Source of the DNA: Hymenobacter sp. IS2118 | GTDB lineage: Bacteria; Bacteroidota; Bacteroidia; Cytophagales; Hymenobacteraceae | Reading direction: 5' to 3' | DNA length: 64,000 bases | NCBI RefSeq assembly: GCF_000715495.1 | Contig: NZ_JNLX01000047.1 | Coordinates: forward strand, 1-64,000 | In this document: one piece after another, positions 42,058-50,792 of the stretch | Layout of the letters: every line of letters begins with the position of its first letter | Position numbering within the stretch: the stretch's first letter is position 1 | Made by a program: the position numbers and the translations under genes | The notes under the pieces: model-generated | Seen by the model: only the letters and a program-made list of their open reading frames with translations | The model's database searches: none | What the model was told of the DNA's origin: nothing

Positions 42058-43266
42058 TCAGGCTTTTTCCGCCGCCGCCTCCAGCACCTGCTGCACTTTT
42101 TGAGCGAGCTGCTGGCGGTCAAATTTTTCCAATGCCAATGCCTTGCCTTTTGCCCCGGCGGCGGCCATCGCGGTGGGCTGGGCCAGCAATTCGTGCAGCC
42201 TGGCGGCCAGCGCCGGCGCATCGCCAGCGGGCACGTACCAGCCGCAACCGTGCTGCTCCACCAAAGCCTTCGTCCAGCCCTGGTTAGTCACGATAACCGG
42301 CGTGCTGACCACCAGGGAATCGTAGAGCTTAGCCGGCGAATTGGAATCCAGCACCGGCAAACCCAAAAACGACACCACCGAAACCTCCGCCAGCGCAAAC
42401 CAGCCGAACACCTCGTGCCGCGCCTGCCCGCCCACCAGCCGGATACGGCCCGGCCAGCGCGCCGCCGCCGCCGCAATCAAGGGCTCAAAATAGCCGTGCC
42501 CCAAAAACAGCCACACCGCATTAGTCGCCGCTGCCGCCATGCTTTCGGCAGCCGCTACCAAGGTAGGAATGTCATTGGCCCGCCCAAAAGTGCCGGCGTA
42601 GAGGATAATCCGCTTGCCCTCTAAGCGTTGCTCCCGACGCAAAGCCGCCACCACTTCCGGCGTGGCCTGCGCCGCCAGTTCCACATCGGTACCATTGAGA
42701 ACCGTCGTCACTTTCTTCGGTTCAATGCCTAAATCGGTCACGTAGCGCGCCATGTCCGGCGAGAGCGGCATAATATGGCGGGCGCTGCTGTAAAGCCGCT
42801 TTTCCAAATGGTAGAGCTGCTGCCGCGCCAGCGCCGTGGGCACCGCCCCCATGGCAATGGGAAACGACGGCCACAAATCCTGCACCTCAAATACCCACGG
42901 CACCCGGCGCCAGCGCGCTACCTGCGCCGCCGCCCAAGCCGCCGTCAGGGGCGTACTGATACCCCAAATGACGTCCGGCCGGTCGATTTTCAGGCCCTCA
43001 CGTACGGCCCAAGCCGCGTAGTGAGCAAATGCAAGCGCGCGTCGGGCCACGCCCATTTTGTTGTGGTAGGGCACCGGCGCTTCGCGAATTTCCACGCCGG
43101 CTGGCACCCAGGGAAATTCCTGCGTGAGCTGCTGGCCCTTCCAGGCCGGTGTGGTCAGCAGCGTTACGCGGTGCGTTTTGGCAATGTGGGCCAGCAGGGT
43201 GTAGTGCCTGCTGGTAGCCGGGCAGTCGGGGTTGGTGTGGTACTGGCTAAAAACGGCGATGTGCAT
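42058..43266 (-). CDS. Glycosyltransferase family 4 (WbuB/WcaI-like)
   Basis: 402 residues. Two Rossmann-like domains: N-terminal SQYHTNPDCPATSRHY and FEVQDLWPSFPIA, C-terminal IILYAGTFGRANDI and the donor-binding region VVSFLGLPVLDSNSPAKLYDSL with the E/S-P pattern typical of the WbuB group. It transfers a sugar from a nucleotide-sugar donor in cell-surface polysaccharide synthesis; specificity not known. gldB ends 12 bp upstream on the same strand, so both are probably one transcript. Confidence 0.87.
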   Translation of the reverse strand: MHIAVFSQYHTNPDCPATSRHYTLLAHIAKTHRVTLLTTPAWKGQQLTQEFPWVPAGVEIREAPVPYHNKMGVARRALAFAHYAAWAVREGLKIDRPDVIWGISTPLTAAWAAAQVARWRRVPWVFEVQDLWPSFPIAMGAVPTALARQQLYHLEKRLYSSARHIMPLSPDMARYVTDLGIEPKKVTTVLNGTDVELAAQATPEVVAALRREQRLEGKRIILYAGTFGRANDIPTLVAAAESMAAAATNAVWLFLGHGYFEPLIAAAAARWPGRIRLVGGQARHEVFGWFALAEVSVVSFLGLPVLDSNSPAKLYDSLVVSTPVIVTNQGWTKALVEQHGCGWYVPAGDAPALAARLHELLAQPTAMAAAGAKGKALALEKFDRQQLAQKVQQVLEAAAEKA

Positions 43267-43278
43267 GCGGGAGCTACC

Positions 43279-44304
43279 TCAGTCATTTTTGGGCCGGTAG
43301 TGCGACTCGTTAAGAATGCGTTGGGCATCCTTCTCCTCCATCAGGCGGCTCAGGCTTACGTTGGGGTGCGTAGCCACGTACTTGCGAATAATTTGCAGGC
43401 CCACCCACTGGCCCACCCGGCCGGGGCAGGTTTTGTCGATTTCGGGCACGTTGGGACGTTCGCCCACGTACTTCTGCACCAAAAAAGGCGTGGTGGAGTA
43501 CAACAGCTCTTTTTCAAGGAAATGGCCCCATACCCGTGGCTCGTTGGCTTCCAGGCCCGCCATTTCGCGGCTGGTGTAGCCCAGCAGCAGCGAATCCGGG
43601 GTGCAGGGCAGCACTTGGCTGGCAAAATATAGCGACTTGCCAGCGTTTACCATGGCATCGAGCATGGTGTTGGCCGTCAGCTCGTGGCGGTTGTATTTAG
43701 TGGATATGTTCTGGGCCAGCAACGGCACAAGACCGGGCGGCGTGTAGCGGCGCAGCATGTACTGCGGCAGATCGGGACGCTTGCTGGCTTTGGGGCCAGC
43801 AAACCAGTCCAGGCTCAGCACCAACAAACTATCGTTCACATAGATGTCCTTGTTCAAAAACCCGCTCACGTATGTTACGGCCGGCGGCGCTTTAAAATCA
43901 GGAAAGTAGAAATGAACTCGGCGAAACAGCTCGCTCAGGTCGTGCGAAAGTGCGGCGCTGTCCGGGAAGGCGGCAGCCGTTTCGCGGCCCAATTGCTGCA
44001 AGGCATCGTTGGAAGCCAGTTGGGCCAGTTTCGTGGCCAGCTGCTGTTCATTTGCCGGCTGCCGCTGCAGGTAGTACCGAGCAAACGCCGGATTAGCCGC
44101 CATAAACCGCTGGGCATCAGCCGGCGATTTTATTTTGAAGAACTGCGTTTCCAGATGTGTCACGCGCACGGACACGGCCGGGGCATCGGCAGCAGCATCG
44201 GTCCGGCAGCCGTCGGCGGGGCCGCTCTTGCAGGCACCCAGCCCGAAGCTAAGGGCAAAAAACAAGGGCAGCCAGCGCCGCCAGGCAAAATTATTCTTCT
44301 TCAC
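43279..44304 (-). CDS. gldB: Gliding motility lipoprotein GldB
   Basis: 341 residues, GTG start at 44304. Lipoprotein signal with lipobox GLGAC (Cys25). Family features: HLETQFFKI, FFRRV-like HFYFPDFKAPPAVTYVSGF, and FLEKELLYSTTPFLVQKYVGERP followed by CPGRVGQWVGLQIIRKY. GldB is needed for gliding and surface adhesin secretion in Flavobacterium; a wider role in envelope integrity is likely, since non-gliding relatives keep it. Transcribed toward the GT4 gene. The promoter region is shared with a divergent outer-membrane barrel gene, 80 bp away. Confidence 0.9.
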   Translation of the reverse strand: MKKNNFAWRRWLPLFFALSFGLGACKSGPADGCRTDAAADAPAVSVRVTHLETQFFKIKSPADAQRFMAANPAFARYYLQRQPANEQQLATKLAQLASNDALQQLGRETAAAFPDSAALSHDLSELFRRVHFYFPDFKAPPAVTYVSGFLNKDIYVNDSLLVLSLDWFAGPKASKRPDLPQYMLRRYTPPGLVPLLAQNISTKYNRHELTANTMLDAMVNAGKSLYFASQVLPCTPDSLLLGYTSREMAGLEANEPRVWGHFLEKELLYSTTPFLVQKYVGERPNVPEIDKTCPGRVGQWVGLQIIRKYVATHPNVSLSRLMEEKDAQRILNESHYRPKND

Positions 44305-44309
44305 GCGCG

Positions 44310-44317
44310 TTACTTTG
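44310..44317 (+). promoter_or_regulatory. Putative -7 box TTACTTTG for the outer-membrane barrel gene
   Basis: Seven of eight with TAnnTTTG, 67 bases before ATG 44385. Same octamer as upstream of the genes at 7350 and 9818. Confidence 0.4.
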
Positions 44318-44384
44318 GGGTAAAATTAGCCAAAACCCATTGTCCGTCGGTAGTTGCCGAATGCAATGGTCAAATCTGCTTTCT

Positions 44385-45071
44385 ATGAAAAAAATATTCC
44401 TCGCCCTATTGGTCCTTGCGGCTTCCGTCACCACGGCCTCGGCTCAAATTGAAATCGGCCTGAAAATCACGCCCTCCATCAACAGCCTACGGGCCGAGTC
44501 GCCCAGCGACAGGGCTTTCAAGAGCGATGGCAGCCAGTTCGGCTTCGGCGGCGGTTTGGTAGTTGACTACTTTTTTGGCGAAAACTATGCATTTAGTACA
44601 GGCTTGCTGCTGGCGGGCAAAGGTGGCACCATCAGCTACCGGGACGTTTCAGGTGGCGTTACAGGCCAGCCTTTTACCGAAACGCAGAAGTTCAATATTC
44701 AGTACCTGCAAGCACCCCTCACGGTGAAGCTTTTCACCAATGAGCTTGCGCCGGCCACGCGCCTCTACTTTCAGGTGGGCGGCTCACTAAACGTGCCCAT
44801 CGGCACCCGCATCAACAGCAGCAAATTCTACACCGACCCGGCTACTGGCAACGAATCCAAAGCCAACGACCATGTCTTGTTTTTCGATGCCGATGCCTTG
44901 GTCGCTCTTGGAGTTGAGTACCAGTTGGGAAAAAGCACCAAAGTCTTCAGTGGCATCAGCTACAACCGCGGTCTGGTCGACATTGACCGCTACTTTGAGA
45001 AGACGCGCGATTTCAAAGACATCACCATTAAAAACAGTTCCGTAGCCTTAGACTTGGGCATTAAGTTCTAG
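44385..45071 (+). CDS. PorT-like outer-membrane beta-barrel protein
   Basis: 228 residues from ATG 44385, which begins a clear signal peptide (MKKIFLALLVLAASVTTASAQ). The mature chain has about eight amphipathic beta strands with the PorT-family pattern: LKITPSINSLR, FGFGGGLVVDYFFGENYAFSTGLLLAGKG, YLQAPLTVKLFTN, ALVALGVEYQLGKSTKVFSGISYNRGLVDI, ending in ALDLGIKF with a terminal Phe. Function unknown; members are small barrels of the outer membrane. Bidirectional terminator downstream. Confidence 0.85.
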   Translation: MKKIFLALLVLAASVTTASAQIEIGLKITPSINSLRAESPSDRAFKSDGSQFGFGGGLVVDYFFGENYAFSTGLLLAGKGGTISYRDVSGGVTGQPFTETQKFNIQYLQAPLTVKLFTNELAPATRLYFQVGGSLNVPIGTRINSSKFYTDPATGNESKANDHVLFFDADALVALGVEYQLGKSTKVFSGISYNRGLVDIDRYFEKTRDFKDITIKNSSVALDLGIKF

Positions 45072-45095
45072 GGCCCGAAGCTGGCTCACAGCCGG

Positions 45096-45150
45096 AACAA
45101 AAAGAAGCCCCGTCCTTGCAATGCTGCAAAGGGCGGGGCTTCTTTTTGTT
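45096..45150. terminator. Bidirectional terminator between convergent genes
   Basis: 17-bp stem (45096-45112 with 45134-45150), GC-rich inside and with A/T runs at both ends, so it works for the barrel gene (plus) and rng (minus). Confidence 0.93.
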
Positions 45151-45158
45151 GTAACCGC

Positions 45159-46766
45159 TTAGTCTACAATCTCCACTTCGCGGTCCTGCAAACGGCTCAT
45201 GGCTGCGGCTGAGGAGCGCAGTTGAATTTCTTCGCCCCGCTCGTCCTCAATACGATAATCGGTCAGCCCCAGACTACTGTCATTCACCACTTTCACCCAT
45301 TTGTAATACTTGAGGTACCACTTCATCTGGCGTGAAATCAGCCCTTTGGTATAATACGCATACAGGAACGGGTGCACGGACAGCGTAATGCCCGACTGGT
45401 TTTGGTTCACCAGCAAGTCATCGATGCTGTTGTCAATATCATCGGTAACCTGAATGGAGGCCGAAATTTTGCCGGTGCCGCCACAGGTGGGGCACACTTC
45501 GCCGGTTACGATGTTCTCGGCGGGCCGCACGCGCTGCCGCGTGATTTGCATCAGCCCGAACTTGGTGATGGGCAGCACGGTGTATTTGGCTTTGTCGAGC
45601 TTCATCACGTCGCGCACCGTGTCTTCCACCTTCTTGCGGCTCTCGGCCGAGCGCATGTCGATGAAGTCAATAACGATGATACCGCCCATGTCGCGCAGCC
45701 GAAGCTGCCGGGCTACTTCCTTAGCTGCCAACAGATTAATCATGAGGGCCGTGGCCTCCTGGTCGTTCTCTTGGTTGCTCTTGCTGCCCGAGTTTACGTC
45801 GATAACGTGCAGGGCTTCGGTGTGCTCGATAACGAGGTAGCCGCCGCCGGGCACGGTCACAGTCTTGCCAAACAGCGTTTTGAGCTGTTTCTCAATGCCC
45901 GTCTGCTCGAAAACCTTAATTTTTGAGTTATGCAGCTTTAGCAAGCCCAACTTATCAGGCGCAATTTTCTGCAGGTAGTCGCGCATCTCATCGTACATCG
46001 TCGGGGCGTCCACCAGGATGCTGTCGAACGACTCGTTCAGCATATCGCGGAGCATCGACGAAGTGCGGCCCAACTCGCCCAGCACTTTGTCGTTCGGCTT
46101 GGCCGTGCGCAGCGTGCTGTACAGCTGCTCCCACTTGGCCACCATGTCCTGCATGTCCTTGTCCAGCTCGGCCACCTCGCGCCCCTCCGCCACAGTGCGG
46201 ATAATGACACCAAAATTGACAGGCTTAATACTGGCAATGAGTCGCTTAAGACGGTCACGTTCCGCCTTACTCACAATTTTCTTGCTGACGCTGATGGTAT
46301 TCGAAAACGGCATCAGCACGAGGTAGCGGCCGGCCATCGAAATGTCGGTGCTTACGCGGGGTCCTTTGGTCGAAATGGGTTCTTTGATGATTTGCACCAC
46401 CAACTGCTGCCCTTTTTTGAATACACTCTCTGCCTTACCCACTTTTTCGAGGGGTGGCTCAAATGTAAAGTTCTCCAGGCCCGCCACGCCGGCCCGGCCG
46501 CTCTGTACCGTCCGAACCCACTTGGTGAAGGAGTTATACTGCTCACCAAGGTCGCCGTAATGCAAAAACGCGTCTTTTTCGTAGCCAATGTCTACAAATG
46601 CCGCGTTCAAGCCGGGCATCACCTTTTTCACGGTGCCCAGGAAGATGTCGCCTACGGAGTAATTAGTGTCGTTGCGGTCAAAATGGTATTCAATTAACCG
46701 CTTGTCCTGCAACAACGCAATTCGCTCGCCTTCCTGAGTAGAATTAATGACTAATTCATTACTCAA
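45159..46766 (-). CDS. rng: Ribonuclease E/G family protein
   Basis: 535 residues. TTG start at 46766 (M)SNELVINSTQEGERIALL; there is no in-frame ATG near, and the sequence matches the family N-terminus. S1 RNA-binding domain about 37-130, interrupted by an insert typical of Bacteroidota. Catalytic metal site: DVNSGSKSNQ and VIDFIDMRS. Zinc-link cysteines in CPTCGGTG. Endoribonuclease for rRNA maturation and mRNA turnover. The mini ribosomal gene and the TPR gene lie upstream on the same strand. Confidence 0.93.
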   Translation of the reverse strand: MSNELVINSTQEGERIALLQDKRLIEYHFDRNDTNYSVGDIFLGTVKKVMPGLNAAFVDIGYEKDAFLHYGDLGEQYNSFTKWVRTVQSGRAGVAGLENFTFEPPLEKVGKAESVFKKGQQLVVQIIKEPISTKGPRVSTDISMAGRYLVLMPFSNTISVSKKIVSKAERDRLKRLIASIKPVNFGVIIRTVAEGREVAELDKDMQDMVAKWEQLYSTLRTAKPNDKVLGELGRTSSMLRDMLNESFDSILVDAPTMYDEMRDYLQKIAPDKLGLLKLHNSKIKVFEQTGIEKQLKTLFGKTVTVPGGGYLVIEHTEALHVIDVNSGSKSNQENDQEATALMINLLAAKEVARQLRLRDMGGIIVIDFIDMRSAESRKKVEDTVRDVMKLDKAKYTVLPITKFGLMQITRQRVRPAENIVTGEVCPTCGGTGKISASIQVTDDIDNSIDDLLVNQNQSGITLSVHPFLYAYYTKGLISRQMKWYLKYYKWVKVVNDSSLGLTDYRIEDERGEEIQLRSSAAAMSRLQDREVEIVD

Positions 46767-46830
46767 AGCCTTTATTTAATTAAAGTAACCAACCCCAATA
46801 TAACCGCAGCACTACCCCGAAACCGGCAAA

Positions 46831-46861
46831 GGGAAGCCAGAACCAATGGTTCTGGCTTCCC
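46831..46861. repeat. 31-bp perfect palindrome
   Basis: GGGAAGCCAGAACCA and its exact complement flank a single A. It lies between rng and the 29-residue protein gene and may be the latter's terminator, though no long T run follows on the minus strand. Confidence 0.75.
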
Positions 46862-46978
46862 TCGCGAGCCACGGGAAAAGCACCCAACGCGGCCACACTC
46901 AGGAGGCTACGTGAGAGATAGGCAACTGGCTCCTTTCCCGTTAGGAAAACTGCCGGCCACCGCTACGCCCCGTGAGGC

Positions 46979-47068
46979 TTACTTCTTCTTGTGGCGGTTC
47001 TTGCGCAGGCGCTTCTTGCGCTTGTGAGTAGCAATTTTATGACGCTTTCTTTTTTTACCGCAGGGCAT
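46979..47068 (-). CDS. 29-residue COX24/AURKAIP1-domain (mS38-like) ribosomal protein
   Basis: The frame from ATG 47068 to TAA 46979 gives MPCGKKRKRHKIATHKRKK followed by RLRKNRHKKK: 29 residues, about 60 percent Lys, Arg or His. This is the composition and motif (KKRKRHKxxTHKxKKR) of the COX24/AURKAIP1 family, related to mitochondrial small-subunit protein mS38; short bacterial members are found throughout Bacteroidota. It is expected to bind rRNA in the small subunit. Easily missed because of its size. The 110 bp upstream hold the likely promoter, but no clear TAnnTTTG box is seen. Confidence 0.88.
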   Translation of the reverse strand: MPCGKKRKRHKIATHKRKKRLRKNRHKKK

Positions 47069-47180
47069 GATGCTTGGGGGTTAAGTTGGTGATGTTTAGT
47101 TGTTAGTCCTTGATTTTAGTTGTCAGACTCATCGAATTGTGGTTAAAACTAACTAACAACCGCCAATGAGGACCTAACTA

Positions 47181-48128
47181 CTATTTCAATTTGGCCACTT
47201 CTTCGTCTACCGAAGCAGCCAGAGCCGGGTCGGGGCTCAGGCTTTTGGCAGTGAGGAAGGCCGCCTTGGCGGCTTCCTTGGCGCCGGTGCGGGCCAGGGT
47301 GACGCCAAGGTAAAACTGTCCGTTCACGTTCTTCGGGTTGACTTTCACCAAATCCTGGAAACGAGTCACGGCTTTATCGAACTGGTTGCTTTGCACCGCC
47401 AGAATGCCCATATTGTAGAGGGCCTTCTCATTGCGGGGGTCTGCTGCCAGCACTTCGCGCAGGATGGTTACGCCCTGCACGGGGTCCTCGGAAGCCATGT
47501 AGGCCATACCGAGGTTGGTTTTAGCATCGAGGTTGCCCGGCTCTTTTTGCAGCACTTTGCCGTAAAGCTCCCGGGACTTGCCGCCCAGCAGTTTCACCCG
47601 CTCGTCCGACGCCGCAAAGCTAAACGCCTGGAAGTAGGCATCGGCTGCCCGCTGCCAATTGCTGGCACTAGGACTGGCCAAGGCCACTTGCTCCAAGTAG
47701 AAGCCCGCGCTGTCGAACCGCTCTACGCTTTCGTAGCGCCGGGCCAAAGTGATGGCCACGGCCGATTGCGCAGCCGCAGTAGGCGCGGCTTTGTATTCCT
47801 TCAGCAAACGCGCCAGCTCCTGCCGTTGGGCAGCCGTGGCGGTGGTATGTGGAGCTGCTTCCGGAGCAGCAGGGCCGTGGTCGTGCCCGTCATCAGCGGA
47901 GTGTTCACCGTTGTTTCCGGTGGCAGCTGCCGATACCGGACCCGAAGAAGCCCCAGCTTTGGAACCGCCACCATCCCTATTAGCTGTTTTGGCAGCGTCA
48001 CTATTCAGTTCCGAACGACTCTCCTTTGGTTTTAGAATGCCTTTTGGCAACACGTATAAGCCCCCAACCAGCGCGAGTGCGGTAGCGAGGACAACCAATT
48101 GATGAGAAGCAGAACTAATAGTGGCCAT
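47181..48128 (-). CDS. TPR-repeat protein with N-terminal membrane anchor
   Basis: 315 residues. One hydrophobic helix (about 10-30) followed by an Ala/Gly/Ser- and His/Asp-rich linker (about 35-100), then helical repeats. Recognisable TPR units include NLDAKTNLGMAYMAS, NEKALYNMGILAVQS and NVNGQFYLGVTLARTG. Probably a scaffold or assembly protein on the outer face of the inner membrane. Specific function unknown. HU lies upstream on the same strand, with a hairpin between them. Confidence 0.82.
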   Translation of the reverse strand: MATISSASHQLVVLATALALVGGLYVLPKGILKPKESRSELNSDAAKTANRDGGGSKAGASSGPVSAAATGNNGEHSADDGHDHGPAAPEAAPHTTATAAQRQELARLLKEYKAAPTAAAQSAVAITLARRYESVERFDSAGFYLEQVALASPSASNWQRAADAYFQAFSFAASDERVKLLGGKSRELYGKVLQKEPGNLDAKTNLGMAYMASEDPVQGVTILREVLAADPRNEKALYNMGILAVQSNQFDKAVTRFQDLVKVNPKNVNGQFYLGVTLARTGAKEAAKAAFLTAKSLSPDPALAASVDEEVAKLK

Positions 48129-48141
48129 AGGCTGAAAAGAA

Positions 48142-48190
48142 CCGGCCGCCGGGCTTTTCCTGAAGGAAAAGACACCGGCGGCGCGGCCGG
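48142..48190 (-). terminator. Terminator-like hairpin between HU and the TPR gene
   Basis: Imperfect stem CCGGCCGCCGG..CTTTTCC / GGAAAAG..CCGGCGG..GGCCGG around a short loop; read on the minus strand it is followed by TTCTTTTC. Confidence 0.5.
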
Positions 48191-48320
48191 TAATTCATTA
48201 TCTGATGGAAAGCAGTGTGGGACCTAGTTGGTTACCCGAATGCGTAACACTACCAACCCACCTAAGTGTTCAGTAGCCGGGCTACTGCGCACCTTTTCGC
48301 TGCTCGATTAGCTCGATAAT

Positions 48321-48629
48321 TTAGGCTTTTGCCGTAACGGCTTTCACCTTTTTGCTGTTCTTAATCTTAGCTACGAAAGTCTTCGATGGCTTGAAGCTCG
48401 GGATGTAGTGCTCTTCGATGATGAGCGACGTATTTTTCGAAATATTGCGGGCTACTTTACGGGCACGCTTCTTATTTACGAACGAGCCAAAGCCGCGCAC
48501 GTAAATATTGTGGCCTTCCGTCATTGAGTCTTTCACGACTTTGAAGAAAGCTTCAACAGTCATCAATACATCTGCTTTCTCGATGCCGGTCTTGGTGGAG
48601 ATTTCGGCGATTACCTCAGCTTTAGTCAC
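48321..48629 (-). CDS. HU/IHF-family DNA-binding protein
   Basis: 102 residues with GTG start at 48629 (M)TKAEVIAEISTKTGIEK. Typical HU dimer fold: two N-terminal helices, then the beta saddle with IYVRGFGSFVNKKRARKVARNISKN and DNA-binding arms ending PSFKPSKTF. A 12-residue Lys/Ala tail (KNSKKVKAVTAKA) is extra. Nucleoid protein that bends DNA. It has the best promoter in the window (48739-48769), divergent from mutY. Confidence 0.93.
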   Translation of the reverse strand: MTKAEVIAEISTKTGIEKADVLMTVEAFFKVVKDSMTEGHNIYVRGFGSFVNKKRARKVARNISKNTSLIIEEHYIPSFKPSKTFVAKIKNSKKVKAVTAKA

Positions 48630-48738
48630 GTTGGTATGGTCCTTATGTGGTTAAAAAAAATACAGTTTTAGGCAAAAAATTCCCGCATTCCAGCGTAAGC
48701 CCTTGCCCGGTAAGCGGTTCGCCCTTGAATTGGGGCCA

Positions 48739-48769
48739 CAAAGGTAGCCCCCTTTTTTTGTTTTACCAA
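48739..48769 (-). promoter_or_regulatory. Bacteroidota-type promoter of the HU gene
   Basis: On the minus strand: TTGG (48766-48769), 19 bases, TACCTTTG (48739-48746). Both elements and the spacing fit the phylum consensus. Predicted start of transcription near 48732, about 100 bases before the GTG codon. Confidence 0.8.
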
Positions 48770-48818
48770 CCAGAACACTTAAACAAGTTCTGGACTCAAA
48801 TTATTCGCTTTCAAAATT

Positions 48819-49904
48819 TTGACCAACGCAACTCCCCGCCCTTCCTTTCTGGCGGCGGCCCTCCTCAGCTGGTACCCGCGTCATCAGCGGGACCTGCCGT
48901 GGCGCCACACCCGCGACCCCTACGCCATCTGGCTGTCGGAGGTAATTCTGCAGCAGACGCGGGTAGCCCAGGGCCTCCCCTACTACGAAACCTTTCTCAG
49001 CGCCTACCCCACAGTGCAGCAGCTGGCGGCCGCGCCCGAGGCGGAAGTACTCCGCTACTGGCAGGGGCTGGGATATTATTCCCGGGCCCGCAACATGCAC
49101 CACACCGCCCAGCAGGTGGTAAATGAGTTCGGCGGGCGGTTTCCCGGCACCTATGCCGGTTTGCTGCGGCTGCGCGGCGTGGGGCCCTACACTGCGGCCG
49201 CCATTGCCTCTTTTGCCTTTGATGAAGCCGTGGCCGTGCTCGACGGCAATGTGTATCGCGTGCTAGCCCGCATTTTTGGGCTGCACTCGGATATTGCCGC
49301 GCCCAGCTCGCGCAAGGAGTTCCAGGCCCTGGCCGACCAGCACATTCCCGCCAGTACGCCAGCCGAGTTCAACCAGGCCATCATGGAGTTTGGGGCCCTC
49401 CAGTGTACGCCGCTGAAGCCCGACTGCCTGTTTTGCCCTTTGCAAAGCCCGTGCTGGGCGTTCCAGCACGGGCAGGTGGCGCTGCTACCGGTGAAGAGCA
49501 AGGCCAAGGCTTCGCGCACCCGTTATTTTCACTACTTCGTGCTGCGCCACGGCGAGCAAACCTACCTGCGCGAGCGACGGGAAAAAGACATCTGGCAGGG
49601 CCTCTACGACTTTGCTCTGGCCGAAACCACAGTGCCGGCACTGCCCCCAGCCGAACTCCTGCACCACCTCGAGGCATTGGGCGCGCACCTCGACGCCAGC
49701 CAGGCTGCCGAGCCCAGCCCGGCTTACCGCCACATTCTCAGCCACCAAAAGCTGGAAGTGCGGTTCCATCCCCTGACGCTAACCCAGCCGCTGCCAGCTT
49801 CTGCCCTTCGTGATTTAGGGCTACAGGCTTATTCAACCGATGAGATTGAGGCGCTGCCCAAGCCTAAGCTGATTGCTAATTATTGCAGCCAGCATGGTTA
49901 TTAG
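48819..49904 (+). CDS. mutY: A/G-specific adenine glycosylase
   Basis: 361 residues, TTG start at 48819 (no in-frame ATG before the conserved core). HhH-GPD core SEVILQQTRVAQGLPYYETF, catalytic Glu in the same stretch, VGPYTAAAIASFAF with Tyr in place of the Nth lysine, and Asp in VLDGNVYRV. [4Fe-4S] loop C-x6-C-x2-C-x5-C (CTPLKPDCLFCPLQSPC). The C-terminal NUDIX-like domain reads 8-oxoG. Removes adenine mispaired with 8-oxoguanine. ssb follows. Confidence 0.95.
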   Translation: MTNATPRPSFLAAALLSWYPRHQRDLPWRHTRDPYAIWLSEVILQQTRVAQGLPYYETFLSAYPTVQQLAAAPEAEVLRYWQGLGYYSRARNMHHTAQQVVNEFGGRFPGTYAGLLRLRGVGPYTAAAIASFAFDEAVAVLDGNVYRVLARIFGLHSDIAAPSSRKEFQALADQHIPASTPAEFNQAIMEFGALQCTPLKPDCLFCPLQSPCWAFQHGQVALLPVKSKAKASRTRYFHYFVLRHGEQTYLRERREKDIWQGLYDFALAETTVPALPPAELLHHLEALGAHLDASQAAEPSPAYRHILSHQKLEVRFHPLTLTQPLPASALRDLGLQAYSTDEIEALPKPKLIANYCSQHGY

Positions 49905-50041
49905 AAGGCCTGCCATTTAAATTAGCTATTTATGCTTTTATTTTTAGTAAAAAATTAGCAGCCATGAATATAATGCCTTATCTTTAAGGCAAGAAAAGCC
50001 GGGTGGCTCTTTCGAATTCTTATTTCCTAACGTGCAGTAAT

Positions 50042-50476
50042 ATGGCCGGAGTAAACAAAGTAATATTGGTGGGCAATCTGGGTAAAGACCCGGAAGTGCG
50101 GCATTTGGAAGGCGGCGTGAGCGTAGCGCACTTCACCCTTGCTACCAATGAGTATTACAAAGACAAGCAAGGCAACCGCGTGGAACGCACCGAATGGCAC
50201 AACATTTCGGCGTGGCGTGGGCTGGCCGATATGGCTGACAAGCTTTTGAAAAAGGGTCAGCAGGTGTACATCGAAGGCAAACTTCGCACCCGCCAGTATC
50301 AGGACAAAGACCAGCAAACCCGGTACATTACGGAAATCATCGCTGATGAAATTTCGATGCTAGGCGGGCGGCCACAAAATGCCGCTGGCACTGGCACCGA
50401 AGCCAATGGCCCGGTAGCAGCCGAGCCCCAGCAGAGCTTCCGTCAGGAGCCGGAGCTGGACCAGTTGCCGTTCTGA
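50042..50476 (+). CDS. ssb: Single-stranded DNA-binding protein
   Basis: 144 residues from ATG 50042 (MAGVNKVILVGNLGKDPEVR). OB fold with TEWHNISAWRGLADMADKLLKKGQQVYIEGKL, then a Gly/Ala/Gln linker and the acidic protein-interaction tip ELDQLPF. Needed in replication and repair. The mutY-ssb order is conserved in Bacteroidota. A strong terminator follows. Confidence 0.96.
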   Translation: MAGVNKVILVGNLGKDPEVRHLEGGVSVAHFTLATNEYYKDKQGNRVERTEWHNISAWRGLADMADKLLKKGQQVYIEGKLRTRQYQDKDQQTRYITEIIADEISMLGGRPQNAAGTGTEANGPVAAEPQQSFRQEPELDQLPF

Positions 50477-50545
50477 ATAACGGATTTGGGCTTGTTATCC
50501 GGGTTTCCCGGGTTTGTGGGCTGCAGGCCTAACTTTCAAAATAAG

Positions 50546-50573
50546 AAAAGGCCACTCAGTCGAGTGGCCTTTT
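50546..50573 (+). terminator. Rho-independent terminator of ssb
   Basis: AAAAGGCCACTC pairs with GAGTGGCCTTTT around a 4-base loop; further T follow. Confidence 0.92.
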
Positions 50574-50708
50574 TCTTTGGTGAGGCATCGGTCTTGGCTG
50601 GGTCCAAAGTGCCCAAGCGCAGTTGACCAAAGCTGCGAAACCTGGGGGTTTCGCCAGAATCGGTGGCTCAGCAGTGTTGTTATCGGCACCAGGCGGGAGC
50701 TTTTTGCG

Positions 50709-50741
50709 TTGCGGATGGCACGAGACCAGCGGTTACCTTTG
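50709..50741 (+). promoter_or_regulatory. Bacteroidota-type promoter of gldD
   Basis: TTG (50709-50711), 22 bases, TACCTTTG (50734-50741). Predicted transcription start about 45 bases before the GTG start. It makes gldD-recG a unit separate from ssb. The 316-bp gap 50477-50792 holds only this and the ssb terminator, with no gldE gene or clear remnant. Confidence 0.65.
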
Positions 50742-50792
50742 ATACCTGACGCAACCCGACGTGGCGACGGCGTCTTATTTAGCAGCAAAAAC

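Noticed and set aside
47084..47165. Inverted GTTAGTTGTTAG-like sequences as a further copy of the 8374 element
   Set aside because: Only the short AT-rich ends resemble it; the GCGCGTC core is absent.
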